13,630 nt of DNA from contig CANQYH010000056.1 of the NCBI GenBank assembly GCA_947628025.1, positions 1 to 13,630 on the forward strand, read 5' to 3'. The notes below the pieces were generated by a model. That model did not search any database. It was not told the origin of the DNA and was given only the letters and a program-made list of their open reading frames with translations. Position 1 is the first letter of the stretch, and each line of letters begins with the position of its first letter. The DNA comes from an uncultured Lachnospiraceae bacterium. GTDB lineage: Bacteria; Bacillota; Clostridia; Lachnospirales; Lachnospiraceae. The translations under genes were made by a program, and so were the position numbers. This document shows positions 6,727-13,630 of this stretch, in pieces.

Positions 6727-7608
6727 ATGAAGAAGAAGAAAAGAAAAAAATATGACGGCATGGATATCTTCTCCTTTGTGGCGCTCACGCTTCTTGCCAT
6801 GTCTATCGTGATACCGTTCTGGAACGCCGTGGTGATCTCGTTTGAGACAAGCTCGGCGTATCTGAACAAGCCGTTCTCCTGGCTGCCAGGCGAGTTCACT
6901 CTGGCGAATTACCAGGAGCTGATGAGGCAGGGAGAAGGGCTGGTCCGGGCCTATATGAACACGATCAAGGTAACGGTGATCGGCGTAGCGGCGGGTATGA
7001 GCATCATGGTGATGTCTGCCTATGCGTTTTCCAGAGAGTTCCCGGGGAAAAAGGGCCTGTTTATGGTAATGCTCTTTACCATGTATTTTGGAGGCGGTCT
7101 GGTGCCGACCTATCTGCTGATTAAGAATCTGGGACTGATAGATACCCACGCCGGGGTCATTCTGCTGGGACTTTCTTCTACGTACAACATCATCGTTATG
7201 CGGAACGGGTTCCAGAGTATCCCGGTCGAACTGTCAGAGGCCGCGGTCATCGACGGGGCCAGCGATCCGGCGATCTTTTTCAAGGTCATGCTGCCTCTCC
7301 AGAAGCCCATGATCGCCACATTTACGCTGTTTACCGCCGTGGGCTGCTGGAATAACTGGTACTGGCCGATGCTGATCCTGAATTCCAGATCGAAAGTCCT
7401 GCTTCAGATCTTTTTAAGATCGCTGATCAACGCCACGTCTGCGCTGACACAGCAGGAAATGATCGAATCGGCGGATGCGATCCGCTCCTACTCGCTGGGA
7501 ATCCAGATGGCCGCCGTATTTATGGTGGTGCTGCCGATCATGCTGGTGTATCCGTTCCTGCAGAAGCATTTTGCAAAAGGGATGCTCGTCGGCGGGGTGA
7601 AAATGTGA
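6727..7608 (+). CDS. Sugar ABC transporter permease, YtcP/MalG type
   Basis: The second permease subunit, 293 residues, forming a heterodimer with the preceding protein. A lysine-rich start (MKKKKRKKYDGMDIFS) leads into the first membrane segment at about 17-38; further segments lie near 80-100, 112-132, 140-160, 195-215 and 255-280. The EAA loop reads EAAVIDGAS at 171-179. The ribosome binding site GGAGGGG overlaps the stop region of the upstream gene, which supports translational coupling. The protein ends with KGMLVGGVKM, typical of the YtcP/LplC group (C-terminal GxxxGxxK). It acts in the cytoplasmic membrane and delivers substrate from the downstream lipoprotein. Confidence 0.93.
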   Translation: MKKKKRKKYDGMDIFSFVALTLLAMSIVIPFWNAVVISFETSSAYLNKPFSWLPGEFTLANYQELMRQGEGLVRAYMNTIKVTVIGVAAGMSIMVMSAYAFSREFPGKKGLFMVMLFTMYFGGGLVPTYLLIKNLGLIDTHAGVILLGLSSTYNIIVMRNGFQSIPVELSEAAVIDGASDPAIFFKVMLPLQKPMIATFTLFTAVGCWNNWYWPMLILNSRSKVLLQIFLRSLINATSALTQQEMIESADAIRSYSLGIQMAAVFMVVLPIMLVYPFLQKHFAKGMLVGGVKM

Positions 7609-7631
7609 GAAAGCCATGCCGTGTGCCGCCT

Positions 7632-7651
7632 GAGCGGAGTCTTATTCGCTC
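7632..7651 (+). other. Stem-loop between permease and binding-protein genes
   Basis: GAGCGGA (7632-7638) pairs with TTCGCTC (7645-7651) over a 6-base loop, in the 134-base gap between permease and binding-protein genes. Such gaps often hold a processing or stability element that raises binding-protein expression. A weak promoter-like pair, TTCGGA (7652-7657) and TATATA (7675-7680) with a 17-base spacer, follows but matches the -35 consensus poorly. Confidence 0.35.
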
Positions 7652-7742
7652 TTCGGACCGACGCGCGGGCTTTATATATAGTTACTGTCAACCGAAAAAA
7701 GAAAACAAAGAGATCAGGAAACGAAGAGAAAGGGGTATTATG

Positions 7743-9431
7743 ATGAAAAAGAGGATTGCTGCATGGATATTTGCGGGGCTGTTCGCGGCGTCTGCGCTGA
7801 CGGGATGCGCAGGAAAAAATAATACGGGAGGAGAGACCACGACGGCCGCTGCGACGACGAAAGCGGCGGAAACAACGAAAGCGGCAGAAACGACTGCGGG
7901 CGCGGCGGAAACGGCCGCGGCAGAGACGACAACGGAGGCGGCACAGACGGAACCGGAGGCCAAAACGTATGACGAGCATCTCGATCTTACGATGACGAAT
8001 CTGTATAGCCGGAATTACGCGGCCAGCGGCGTGGATCCGACGCTGAGCGGCGCTTACAAATGGATGAGCGAAAAGTTCAACGTGGACGTGGAGTTCTGGG
8101 TAAATCCCAGTTCTGAGGCGTCGCAGAAATGCAGGACCTGGATCAACGGCGGCACGATGCCGGACGTGATGATGTGGGAAGGTTTCAAGGCCGACGAGTA
8201 TTTTGATTATGCGGATCAGGGACTGATTGCGCCGCTGCCGGACGGTTGGGAGCAGAAATGGCCCACACTGGCGGAAACGATCGAAGCCACCGGATATAAG
8301 GATGTTTATACGATCGACGGGAAGCTTTACATGGTCATGGTTCCATTCTATAAGAACGGCCTCCAGGTGAAAGAGGGAGGAGGAATGGATTTCCCGGATC
8401 AGTATCATATCATGTACCGCAAGGATTGGGCGGAGCAGGTAGGGATGCCGGATCTGGCGCCGGATCATATCATTAAAATGTCCGATATGAGGGAGTATCT
8501 GGTGAAAGTAAAAGAAGCCGGGCTGACCGATATGCCGATGGCCAATAACACGACGAATCTGTTCGGGTTCTTCTATGTAGGCACCGGGATCAGCAATCAG
8601 GCTTTCAGCGAGACGGACGACGGATTTGTCTGGGTGCTGAGCGAATACCCGAAGCTGATCTCCGTCTGGCAGGACTGGTACCAGGCGGGCCTGCTCGATC
8701 CGGATTTCTTCAGCAAGACCGGAGGAAACTATGAGACGGACCAGATGTTCGTGGACGGCAGGATCGCCGCGATGTATATGAACAATTCATTCATGTACAG
8801 CATCCATGAATTTGGAACCAATGAGCTGACGGAGAGTTTTGGAGAGATGTATGACTGGGCGGTGGTCCAGGCGGACGACGGCGTGATCTATACGAATGTA
8901 TCCGGCAATCTGGCAGGATATCTGGCTTTTCGTCCGGACATTGAACCGGAGAAGATGGAGAGGATCCTGGATATGATGGAATATTCCTGCACGGTGGAGG
9001 GCGAGATCGCCAAGACCGACGGCAGGCCGGGCGAGGACTGGTGGTTTGATGAGGACGGCAATTTCGTGGCCTATACGGACGAGCATCCCGATGCGGAAGC
9101 TCCCAGTTCCTATCAGATCTTTGCGACGTTCGGCATCAACGGCGAGGACCGGCAGATGGTGCAGTACCCGAACGATCCCACGATTCTGGCCAGGGTGGAC
9201 ATGTTTAACATCAAACAGGGAGAAGATGTGGTCGCGGCCCGCAAATCCCTGAATTACACGAATTTCACCGGCGAGAGCAAATCCAATTACTCGGTGCCGT
9301 ATTCGAATAAGGTAGTGGAGATCGTCGTTAATAATCTGGATGTGGAGAAAGAGTGGGCAGACTTTGTGGAGCAGTATCGGGGCGTATGGGAGCCGCTGCT
9401 CAACGATCTGAACGAGACGTACGGATATTAA
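7743..9431 (+). CDS. Extracellular sugar-binding lipoprotein of the ABC importer
   Basis: The substrate receptor of the importer, anchored outside the membrane. The 562-residue protein starts with a lipoprotein signal: basic MKKR, a hydrophobic core, and lipobox LTGC with Cys22 the lipidated residue. Residues about 30-75 form an Ala/Thr/Glu/Lys low-complexity linker with repeated TTKAAE units, a wall spacer common in Clostridia. The rest is a large family-1 type solute-binding fold, longer than the usual 430 residues and in the size range of LplA/YtcQ receptors for oligosaccharides. I prefer the ATG at 7743 (AGGGG seven bases upstream) over the adjacent ATG at 7740; the open frame back to 7605 would bury the signal peptide and is not used. 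It is cotranscribed with the permeases. The ligand cannot be predicted. Confidence 0.93.
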   Translation: MKKRIAAWIFAGLFAASALTGCAGKNNTGGETTTAAATTKAAETTKAAETTAGAAETAAAETTTEAAQTEPEAKTYDEHLDLTMTNLYSRNYAASGVDPTLSGAYKWMSEKFNVDVEFWVNPSSEASQKCRTWINGGTMPDVMMWEGFKADEYFDYADQGLIAPLPDGWEQKWPTLAETIEATGYKDVYTIDGKLYMVMVPFYKNGLQVKEGGGMDFPDQYHIMYRKDWAEQVGMPDLAPDHIIKMSDMREYLVKVKEAGLTDMPMANNTTNLFGFFYVGTGISNQAFSETDDGFVWVLSEYPKLISVWQDWYQAGLLDPDFFSKTGGNYETDQMFVDGRIAAMYMNNSFMYSIHEFGTNELTESFGEMYDWAVVQADDGVIYTNVSGNLAGYLAFRPDIEPEKMERILDMMEYSCTVEGEIAKTDGRPGEDWWFDEDGNFVAYTDEHPDAEAPSSYQIFATFGINGEDRQMVQYPNDPTILARVDMFNIKQGEDVVAARKSLNYTNFTGESKSNYSVPYSNKVVEIVVNNLDVEKEWADFVEQYRGVWEPLLNDLNETYGY

Positions 9432-9456
9432 AGACGCCGGCCGGCTCAGCGCGGAC

Positions 9457-9473
9457 CCGGGAACCGTTCCCGG
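9457..9473. promoter_or_regulatory. Palindrome after the binding-protein gene, variant LacI-type word
   Basis: CCGGGAA-CCG-TTCCCGG is a perfect 7-bp inverted repeat 25 bases after the stop codon. Its centre GAACCGTTCC differs by one base from the GAACCGTTTC word found at 4188-4197 and, inverted, at 933-942. It could be an internal operator or simply a small RNA hairpin. Confidence 0.35.
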
Positions 9474-9524
9474 AGGAAGCGCAGCATCGATGCAGACGAA
9501 CGGTTAGCGCGTGGGAAAGAATAA

Positions 9525-9552
9525 GGAGAGTGCGTATGAAAACGCGCTCTCC
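9525..9552 (+). terminator. Strong hairpin closing the transporter part of the operon (weak or partial terminator)
   Basis: An 11-bp uninterrupted stem (GGAGAGTGCGT with ACGCGCTCTCC, one G-U) has a 6-base loop. The tail GGTTTCTTCCT is only moderately T-rich, so full termination is doubtful. It may be a partial terminator or 3' stabiliser that makes the transporter genes more abundant than the downstream genes. I see no clear new promoter between 9553 and the next gene. Confidence 0.45.
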
Positions 9553-9611
9553 GGTTTCTTCCTGAAAAGATAATTTTAGGATCGGATTCTGCGATATGTG
9601 GAGGTATGGAC

Positions 9612-10514
9612 ATGAAAAAGCTGGAGATCGGCGTATGTACCAGCGTTTGGTACGAGGATGAACATCTGGAAGAAAGTCTTCGTTTTATTCGGGATTGCGG
9701 ATTCGAAGCGATCGACTTTAGTTTCGACAGGCTTTACAACAGCACGCTGGATAAGGAAAAACTGACTTCTTTTTATGACCGCAGCAGAGAGGAGCGGGAG
9801 GCGTATTTCAGGCGGGTGAAAGAGGCGGTGGAAAAATACGGCCTGCATATTTCTCAGGGTCATGGGCTTTTTCCGATATATGTTCCGGGAGATGAGAGAG
9901 GAAACGCGTACCGGACCCAGGTTACCAATACGATGATAGAGGCCTGTTCCTATCTGGGCTGCAAATATCTGGTGGTGCATCCGTGGGCAGGCGGGAAGAT
10001 GACGGCGGAGGAACAATTTAGGATCAACCGGGATATTTACCGGGGCCTGATGGATACCGCGAGGCGCTGCGGGGTTACGATCTGCCTGGAGAACCTGTAT
10101 TTTATCTGTGACAATGCAAGAGAGACCTGCCAGTATATCGACGATCTGAATCAGGATGCGGGAGCGGAACTTTTCGGATTTTGTTTTGACGTGGCCCATG
10201 CGAACCTGATGATCAATAATCTTTACCAGTATATCACCCTGCTGGGAGACAGGCTGAAAGTCCTGCATATTCATGACAATGACGGGACCAACGATACCCA
10301 TATGCTTCCTTTTACCCAGGTGAAAAATGTGCGCAAACTTGCGCTGGATTGGGAGGGCCTTATCAAAGGGCTGCGGGACGCCCATTTTGAGGGCTGTCTT
10401 TCCTTTGAGACGGTTTTTGGACTCGAGGTCCTGCCGCCGGAGATGCGTCCTGCCGGGCTTCGTTTCGTCTTCGCCGCAGGAGAATATCTCAGAAAACGGA
10501 TCACCGAGGAATGA
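9612..10514 (+). CDS. Sugar phosphate isomerase/epimerase, xylose-isomerase-like TIM barrel
   Basis: A 300-residue cytoplasmic TIM-barrel protein of the AP-endonuclease-2/xylose-isomerase-like family, members of which isomerise or epimerise keto-sugars and inositol derivatives using a divalent metal. The expected metal ligands are visible: Glu160 (in CLENL), Asp193 and His196 (in FDVAHAN), His219/His221 (in LHIHDND) and Glu266 (in SFET). His84 (SQGHG) and His123 (VVHPW) are further family positions. The start at 9612 lies seven bases after GTGGAGG; the ATG at 9606 is only one base from that site. A hairpin separates it from the binding-protein gene, but no competing promoter is evident, so it is probably read as part of the operon. 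The reaction is not determined; many relatives are called only by fold. Confidence 0.88.
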   Translation: MKKLEIGVCTSVWYEDEHLEESLRFIRDCGFEAIDFSFDRLYNSTLDKEKLTSFYDRSREEREAYFRRVKEAVEKYGLHISQGHGLFPIYVPGDERGNAYRTQVTNTMIEACSYLGCKYLVVHPWAGGKMTAEEQFRINRDIYRGLMDTARRCGVTICLENLYFICDNARETCQYIDDLNQDAGAELFGFCFDVAHANLMINNLYQYITLLGDRLKVLHIHDNDGTNDTHMLPFTQVKNVRKLALDWEGLIKGLRDAHFEGCLSFETVFGLEVLPPEMRPAGLRFVFAAGEYLRKRITEE

Positions 10515-10563
10515 GCCGTTTGCGGGATCTTTAAGACGGGCCTTGCGGAGAGGAGAGACGATT

Positions 10564-11676
10564 ATGAGAAAGGGTATGATCAGAATAGGAGCGGGGTACG
10601 TTCTCTCTGTGATCCTGGCGCTTGGTATGATGTGCGCCTGTCAAAAGGATGGCGGAGGGGTACGGGAAGAGCCGGCAGTCGGGACCGAAGAAAGCGCGGG
10701 GCCGGAGGAGACGTCGGTCCCTGAGACAGAAGAAAGCGCGGAGCCGGAGGAGACTTCGGCTCCTGAGACCGAAGAAAGCACGGGGACGGAGAAGACTTCA
10801 GTCCCTGAGACCGAAGAAAGCACAGAACCGGAGGAAGATGCGCCGGTGTATCCGGATTTTTCCGACGACCAGGCGGTCCGGGAATTCCTCAGCGCAAAAG
10901 ATTTTCTGGATCATCTGCCGATAGCCCCGCTGTCCGGCGTGAAAGAGGACGGAGGAAATGCAAGGCTGGAGCTGGGCGCGAACATCCAGGGCGGCTGCAC
11001 TGACGGAACGTATTTTTATCAGGCCGTGCATTTCCCTGTAAAGAGGACCGACGGGCGGCTGTCGGACATTTTGTATAAGATCGATATGTCCACATGGGAG
11101 GTTGCTGCCAAGAGCGAGTATCTGCCGCTGGATCATGCAAACGGCATAACCTATAACGGAAAGCTCCATCAACTGGTCGTGGCTCATATGACGGGAAGCG
11201 ACGGCGCCGCGGCGGACATCTCGTTCGTTGACCCGGATACGCTGGAATTGATTGAGACGAGGCGGCTGGATGTCGGTATCTCGGAGATCGCCTATAATGA
11301 GACGCGGGATCAGTATGTGGTCCGGCGTAATAATCCCTATGGTTTCCTGATCCTGGATGCGGACTTCAGGATCGTCAGCACGTACGACGGCAACGGGATC
11401 GGCCTGGGACTGCAGAGCCTGGATTGTGACGACGATTACATTTACATCGGGGATACCGGAGTGACAGGAAAATACGGTACGGAGGCGGTAAAGATCTATG
11501 ATTGGGACGGAAAGCTGAAAGGGATCTTCCGAATCGCCGAGGAGATACGGGGAGACGCCGTGTCCTGCAGCGAGCATGAAGCGCTGTTCCACGCGGACGG
11601 TCAGTATTATGTGACGCTTTTTGCAGGCGGCTGTCAGGTGTTCCGCGTCGCGTATGACTGGGAGCTTTTGCGGTAA
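10564..11676 (+). CDS. Lipoprotein with 14-residue repeat linker and probable beta-propeller domain
   Basis: A surface lipoprotein of 370 residues that I do not recognise as a named family. Residues 1-26 form a lipoprotein signal (positively charged start, hydrophobic core, MCAC with Cys26 as the likely lipidation site; Met at -3 is a weak lipobox). Residues 42-91 are an acidic linker of three full and one partial 14-residue repeats of the EESAEPEETSAPET type. Residues about 105-370 alternate short beta-like segments and turns (SDILYKIDMSTWEV, ISFVDPDTLELIE, AVKIYDWDGKLKG), as in a beta-propeller of the NHL/YVTN kind. The start is set by AGGAGAG six bases upstream and by the signal. It follows the TIM-barrel gene by 49 bases. 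It may bind a glycan or act as a lyase at the cell surface; this is inference only. Confidence 0.75.
   Translation: MRKGMIRIGAGYVLSVILALGMMCACQKDGGGVREEPAVGTEESAGPEETSVPETEESAEPEETSAPETEESTGTEKTSVPETEESTEPEEDAPVYPDFSDDQAVREFLSAKDFLDHLPIAPLSGVKEDGGNARLELGANIQGGCTDGTYFYQAVHFPVKRTDGRLSDILYKIDMSTWEVAAKSEYLPLDHANGITYNGKLHQLVVAHMTGSDGAAADISFVDPDTLELIETRRLDVGISEIAYNETRDQYVVRRNNPYGFLILDADFRIVSTYDGNGIGLGLQSLDCDDDYIYIGDTGVTGKYGTEAVKIYDWDGKLKGIFRIAEEIRGDAVSCSEHEALFHADGQYYVTLFAGGCQVFRVAYDWELLR
10687..10836 (+). repeat. Tandem 42-bp repeats within the lipoprotein gene
   Basis: Three full 42-base units (10687-10728, 10729-10770, 10771-10812) and a partial fourth (to about 10836) encode the 14-residue acidic Glu/Ser/Pro/Thr linker. 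Units differ by several substitutions, so copy number may drift but the array is not a recent perfect duplication. Being a multiple of three bases, gain or loss of a unit would keep the frame. Confidence 0.85.
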
Positions 11677-11700
11677 AAACCCAAAAAGAGGAGGAGCATA

Positions 11701-12696
11701 ATGACAATGAACAAACAGGGGATCGTGATACATCCGGAGGAGCTGACGGATTCCATGATCGGTATGCTGAAAGGTACCTGCATCAATGTGCTGGGACTGC
11801 ATCCGGTCGGCGGGGCCCGGGCGGATGAGAAGCTGAGAGGGTTTTTAACGCTGTTTTCTTCGGAAACGTTTCAGGAAAAACTGAAAAAGGTAAGGGAGTT
11901 GGGGATCGCGGTCGAATATGAAATGCACGCCCTTTCCTGGATGCTGCCCAGGGATCTGTATGAGATACATCCGGAATGGTTCCGGGAAGATAAAGAAAAA
12001 AAGCGGGTCAGGGACTTCAATATGTGCGTTTCCAATGAGGAGGCGCTGGAGTATATAAGCGGCCGGGCGGCGGAACTGGCCTCCCTGCTGAGGTCGGATA
12101 CAGGGAGATATTATTTCTGGATCGACGACGTTAAGGACGCGTTCTGCTGCTGTGAAAAATGCCGTCGCCTGACTCCGTCCGACCAGGCGATGCTCCTGTA
12201 TAACGCCATATTAAAAGGGATACGGCGGGCAGATCCAAACGCCAGGCAGTGTTATCTGGCCTATCTGGATACGATGGAGGTCCCCCGTACGGTGCGTCCG
12301 GAAGAAGGAATATTCCTGGAATTTGCGCCCATGTACCGGGACACGAAAACGCCGCTTGGCGAGAACCGCTGCGAAGAAAATCAGAGGTACGTCCGAGATC
12401 TGGGCCCCTTGCTGTCATATTTCGGGAAAAAGGATTTCCAGGTTCTGGAGTACTGGCTGGATAATTCCTTGTTTTCGGGATGGAAGAAACCGCCTAAAAA
12501 AATCGCGGTCGATCTGGATACGATCCGGGCGGATATCCGATTCTATCGGGAGCGAGGGGCGGAGGGGATCACGACCTTTGGCTGTTATCTGTCGGACGAT
12601 TATCAGGAACTCTATGGGAAGCCGCCGATCGGCGAATATGCCGGGTGCTTTCTGCAGAAACCTGCAGCAGACAGCGCAGAGGAAAACAGAACGTAA
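11701..12696 (+). CDS. DUF4838-like TIM-barrel protein, no signal peptide (possible cytoplasmic glycosidase)
   Basis: A 331-residue protein that resembles the DUF4838 group, TIM-barrel proteins distantly like alpha-glucuronidases and family 20 glycosidases. Visible signatures are EMHALSWMLP (74-83), HPEWF (90-94), the FWIDD strand (139-143) followed by a Cys cluster at 149-154 (Cys149, 150, 151 and 154), and LEFAPMYRD (206-214). Asp142/Asp143 and Glu250 (in VLEYW) are plausible active-site acids. There is no signal peptide and no lipobox, so it should act in the cytoplasm on imported substrate, whereas many DUF4838 proteins are large and secreted. The start has GAGGAGG six bases upstream; an ATG at 11707 is a minor alternative. 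It follows the lipoprotein gene by 24 bases. The family call is by eye and enzymatic activity is inferred. Confidence 0.65.
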   Translation: MTMNKQGIVIHPEELTDSMIGMLKGTCINVLGLHPVGGARADEKLRGFLTLFSSETFQEKLKKVRELGIAVEYEMHALSWMLPRDLYEIHPEWFREDKEKKRVRDFNMCVSNEEALEYISGRAAELASLLRSDTGRYYFWIDDVKDAFCCCEKCRRLTPSDQAMLLYNAILKGIRRADPNARQCYLAYLDTMEVPRTVRPEEGIFLEFAPMYRDTKTPLGENRCEENQRYVRDLGPLLSYFGKKDFQVLEYWLDNSLFSGWKKPPKKIAVDLDTIRADIRFYRERGAEGITTFGCYLSDDYQELYGKPPIGEYAGCFLQKPAADSAEENRT

Positions 12697-12710
12697 AGGA
12701 GAAAAACCGC

Positions 12711-13630
12711 GTGGGAACAGAACATTGTGAGCAGATCGACCGGGCGCTGGAGGCGTTTCTGCCTGCGGGAGCGGTAAAAAAATACGGGCGGTACGGAAAC
12801 GGTCATATCAACGATACGTATCTGGTAGAATGTATTGGGGATCATCCGCGTTATATTCTCCAGCGCGTCAATCGGGAAGTATTTAAAAATATGAAAGCCT
12901 TAACCGGCAATATGAAGCTGGTGACAGAGTTCCTGAGGAAGAAGATCATCGCCGGCGGCGGAGATCCGGACAGGGAGACCCTGAACCTGATTCCCGCCGG
13001 GAATGGAGAGAAATTTTTCTTTGACGAGGACGGCTGGTGTTGGCGGATGTTTTTGTTTGTAGAGGGTTCGGTCTGCTACGATCAGGCGGAAACGCCGGAG
13101 GATTTTTACCGAAGCGGACAGGGGTTCGGCCGTTTCCAGCGGATGCTGGCGGATTTTCCGGCGGACCGGCTGCAGGAGACGATCCCGGATTTTCATAATA
13201 CGCCGAAACGACTGGAAGCGCTGAAATCGGCCGCGGCTGCGGATGTTTGCGGCCGTGCGGCTTCGGTAAAGAGCGAGTTGGAGTTTGTCCTGGCCCGGGA
13301 GGACATGGCCCATATTGCCATGGATATGCTGCGCCGAGGGCGGCTGCCGCTTCGCGTCACGCACAACGATACGAAGCTGAACAATATTTTATTTGATGCC
13401 TGCACGGGAGAAGCGCTCTGCGTCATCGATCTGGATACGATCATGCCGGGGCTTTCGATTTTCGACTTTGGGGATTCCATACGGTTTGGGGCCAATACAG
13501 GCGCGGAAGACGAGAAAGACTTAAACCGCGTGTCCCTGTCCCTGGAACTTTATGAATGTTTTACCAGGGGGTTCCTGGAAGGGTGTCAGGGCAGTCTGAC
13601 CGGCGAGGAGATTCGGATGCTGCCGGCAGG
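12711..13630 (+). CDS. NahK-like sugar-1-kinase / aminoglycoside phosphotransferase family protein (3' end outside window)
   Basis: A cytoplasmic kinase of the phosphotransferase fold most like N-acetylhexosamine 1-kinase (NahK/LnpB), which phosphorylates GlcNAc or GalNAc at the anomeric carbon. Only 306 codons are visible; the frame is open to the edge. Conserved features: a nucleotide-binding turn YGNGHINDTYLV about residues 29-40, the Brenner motif HNDTKLNNILF at 218-228 (catalytic Asp220, metal-binding Asn225), then VIDLDT at 238-243 (Asp240/Asp242) and FDFGDSIRFGA shortly after. The start is a GTG preceded by AAAGGAG nine bases upstream; no ATG gives a comparable start. It follows the DUF4838-like gene by 14 bases. 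The match in the active-site blocks is strong, but this family also includes kinases for other sugars, so the substrate is not proven. Confidence 0.85.
   Translation, partial: MGTEHCEQIDRALEAFLPAGAVKKYGRYGNGHINDTYLVECIGDHPRYILQRVNREVFKNMKALTGNMKLVTEFLRKKIIAGGGDPDRETLNLIPAGNGEKFFFDEDGWCWRMFLFVEGSVCYDQAETPEDFYRSGQGFGRFQRMLADFPADRLQETIPDFHNTPKRLEALKSAAAADVCGRAASVKSELEFVLAREDMAHIAMDMLRRGRLPLRVTHNDTKLNNILFDACTGEALCVIDLDTIMPGLSIFDFGDSIRFGANTGAEDEKDLNRVSLSLELYECFTRGFLEGCQGSLTGEEIRMLPA

Noticed and set aside
7488..8468. Minus-strand open frame of 326 codons over the permease/binding-protein junction
   Set aside because: It spans two well-supported genes and their gap, and its product is Arg/Phe-rich low complexity from the linker repeats.
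10687..10836. CRISPR-like repeat array
   Set aside because: The repeats are contiguous, in-frame coding units without spacers; no array, tRNA, rRNA, insertion sequence or attachment site was seen anywhere in the window.
10798..11802. Minus-strand open frame of 334 codons opposite the repeat-linker lipoprotein
   Set aside because: It crosses a gene boundary on the plus strand, has no domain I can recognise, and the plus-strand gene has a signal peptide and ribosome binding site.
11863..11872. Perfect palindrome GAAACGTTTC resembling a LacI/CcpA site
   Set aside because: It lies inside the DUF4838-like coding sequence, encodes ordinary residues (SETFQ region), and differs from the intergenic operator word.

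Overview
The window reads as a low-to-mid GC Clostridia chromosome, most likely a gut or fermentative member of the Lachnospiraceae. That inference rests on strong purine-rich ribosome binding sites, consensus sigma-A promoters, an LplB/YtcP-type sugar ABC transporter, and a lipoprotein binding protein with an Ala/Glu/Thr/Lys-rich linker. I could not run a taxonomic search. The content is an accessory carbohydrate-utilisation locus placed behind an unrelated ABC exporter.

Layout. Bases 1-699 hold the C-terminal ATPase end of an ABC exporter, closed by a strong terminator. A consensus promoter at 867-895 and a leader of about 200 bases with two hairpins precede a LacI-family regulator (1106-2230). 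A HAD-IIB phosphatase with a eukaryotic-phosphomannomutase-like motif lies convergent to it on the minus strand (2301-3035) and diverges from a DeoR-family regulator (3270-4025). The 283-base gap after the DeoR gene is dense in signals: three AT-rich palindromes, a long terminator hairpin, a LacI-type operator word and a strong promoter. From 4309 to the right edge all genes run on the plus strand: AraM-type glycerol-1-phosphate dehydrogenase-like protein, two sugar permeases, solute-binding lipoprotein, xylose-isomerase-like TIM-barrel protein, repeat-linker lipoprotein with a probable beta-propeller domain, DUF4838-like protein without a signal peptide, and an N-acetylhexosamine-1-kinase-like phosphotransferase cut by the window edge.

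How it may work together (inference). The lipoprotein and permeases import a small glycan or glycoside. A separate ATPase is expected, because this transporter class normally borrows a shared MsmX-type ATPase and none is encoded here. The DUF4838 protein, TIM-barrel protein, dehydrogenase and anomeric kinase would process the product in the cytoplasm. The LacI protein is tied to the operon by an identical 10-base word (GAACCGTTTC, one copy inverted) in its own leader and upstream of the operon promoter, with a one-base variant after the binding-protein gene. The substrate cannot be read from sequence alone. A kinase of the NahK type suggests an N-acetylhexosamine; an AraM-type dehydrogenase suggests a polyol phosphate.
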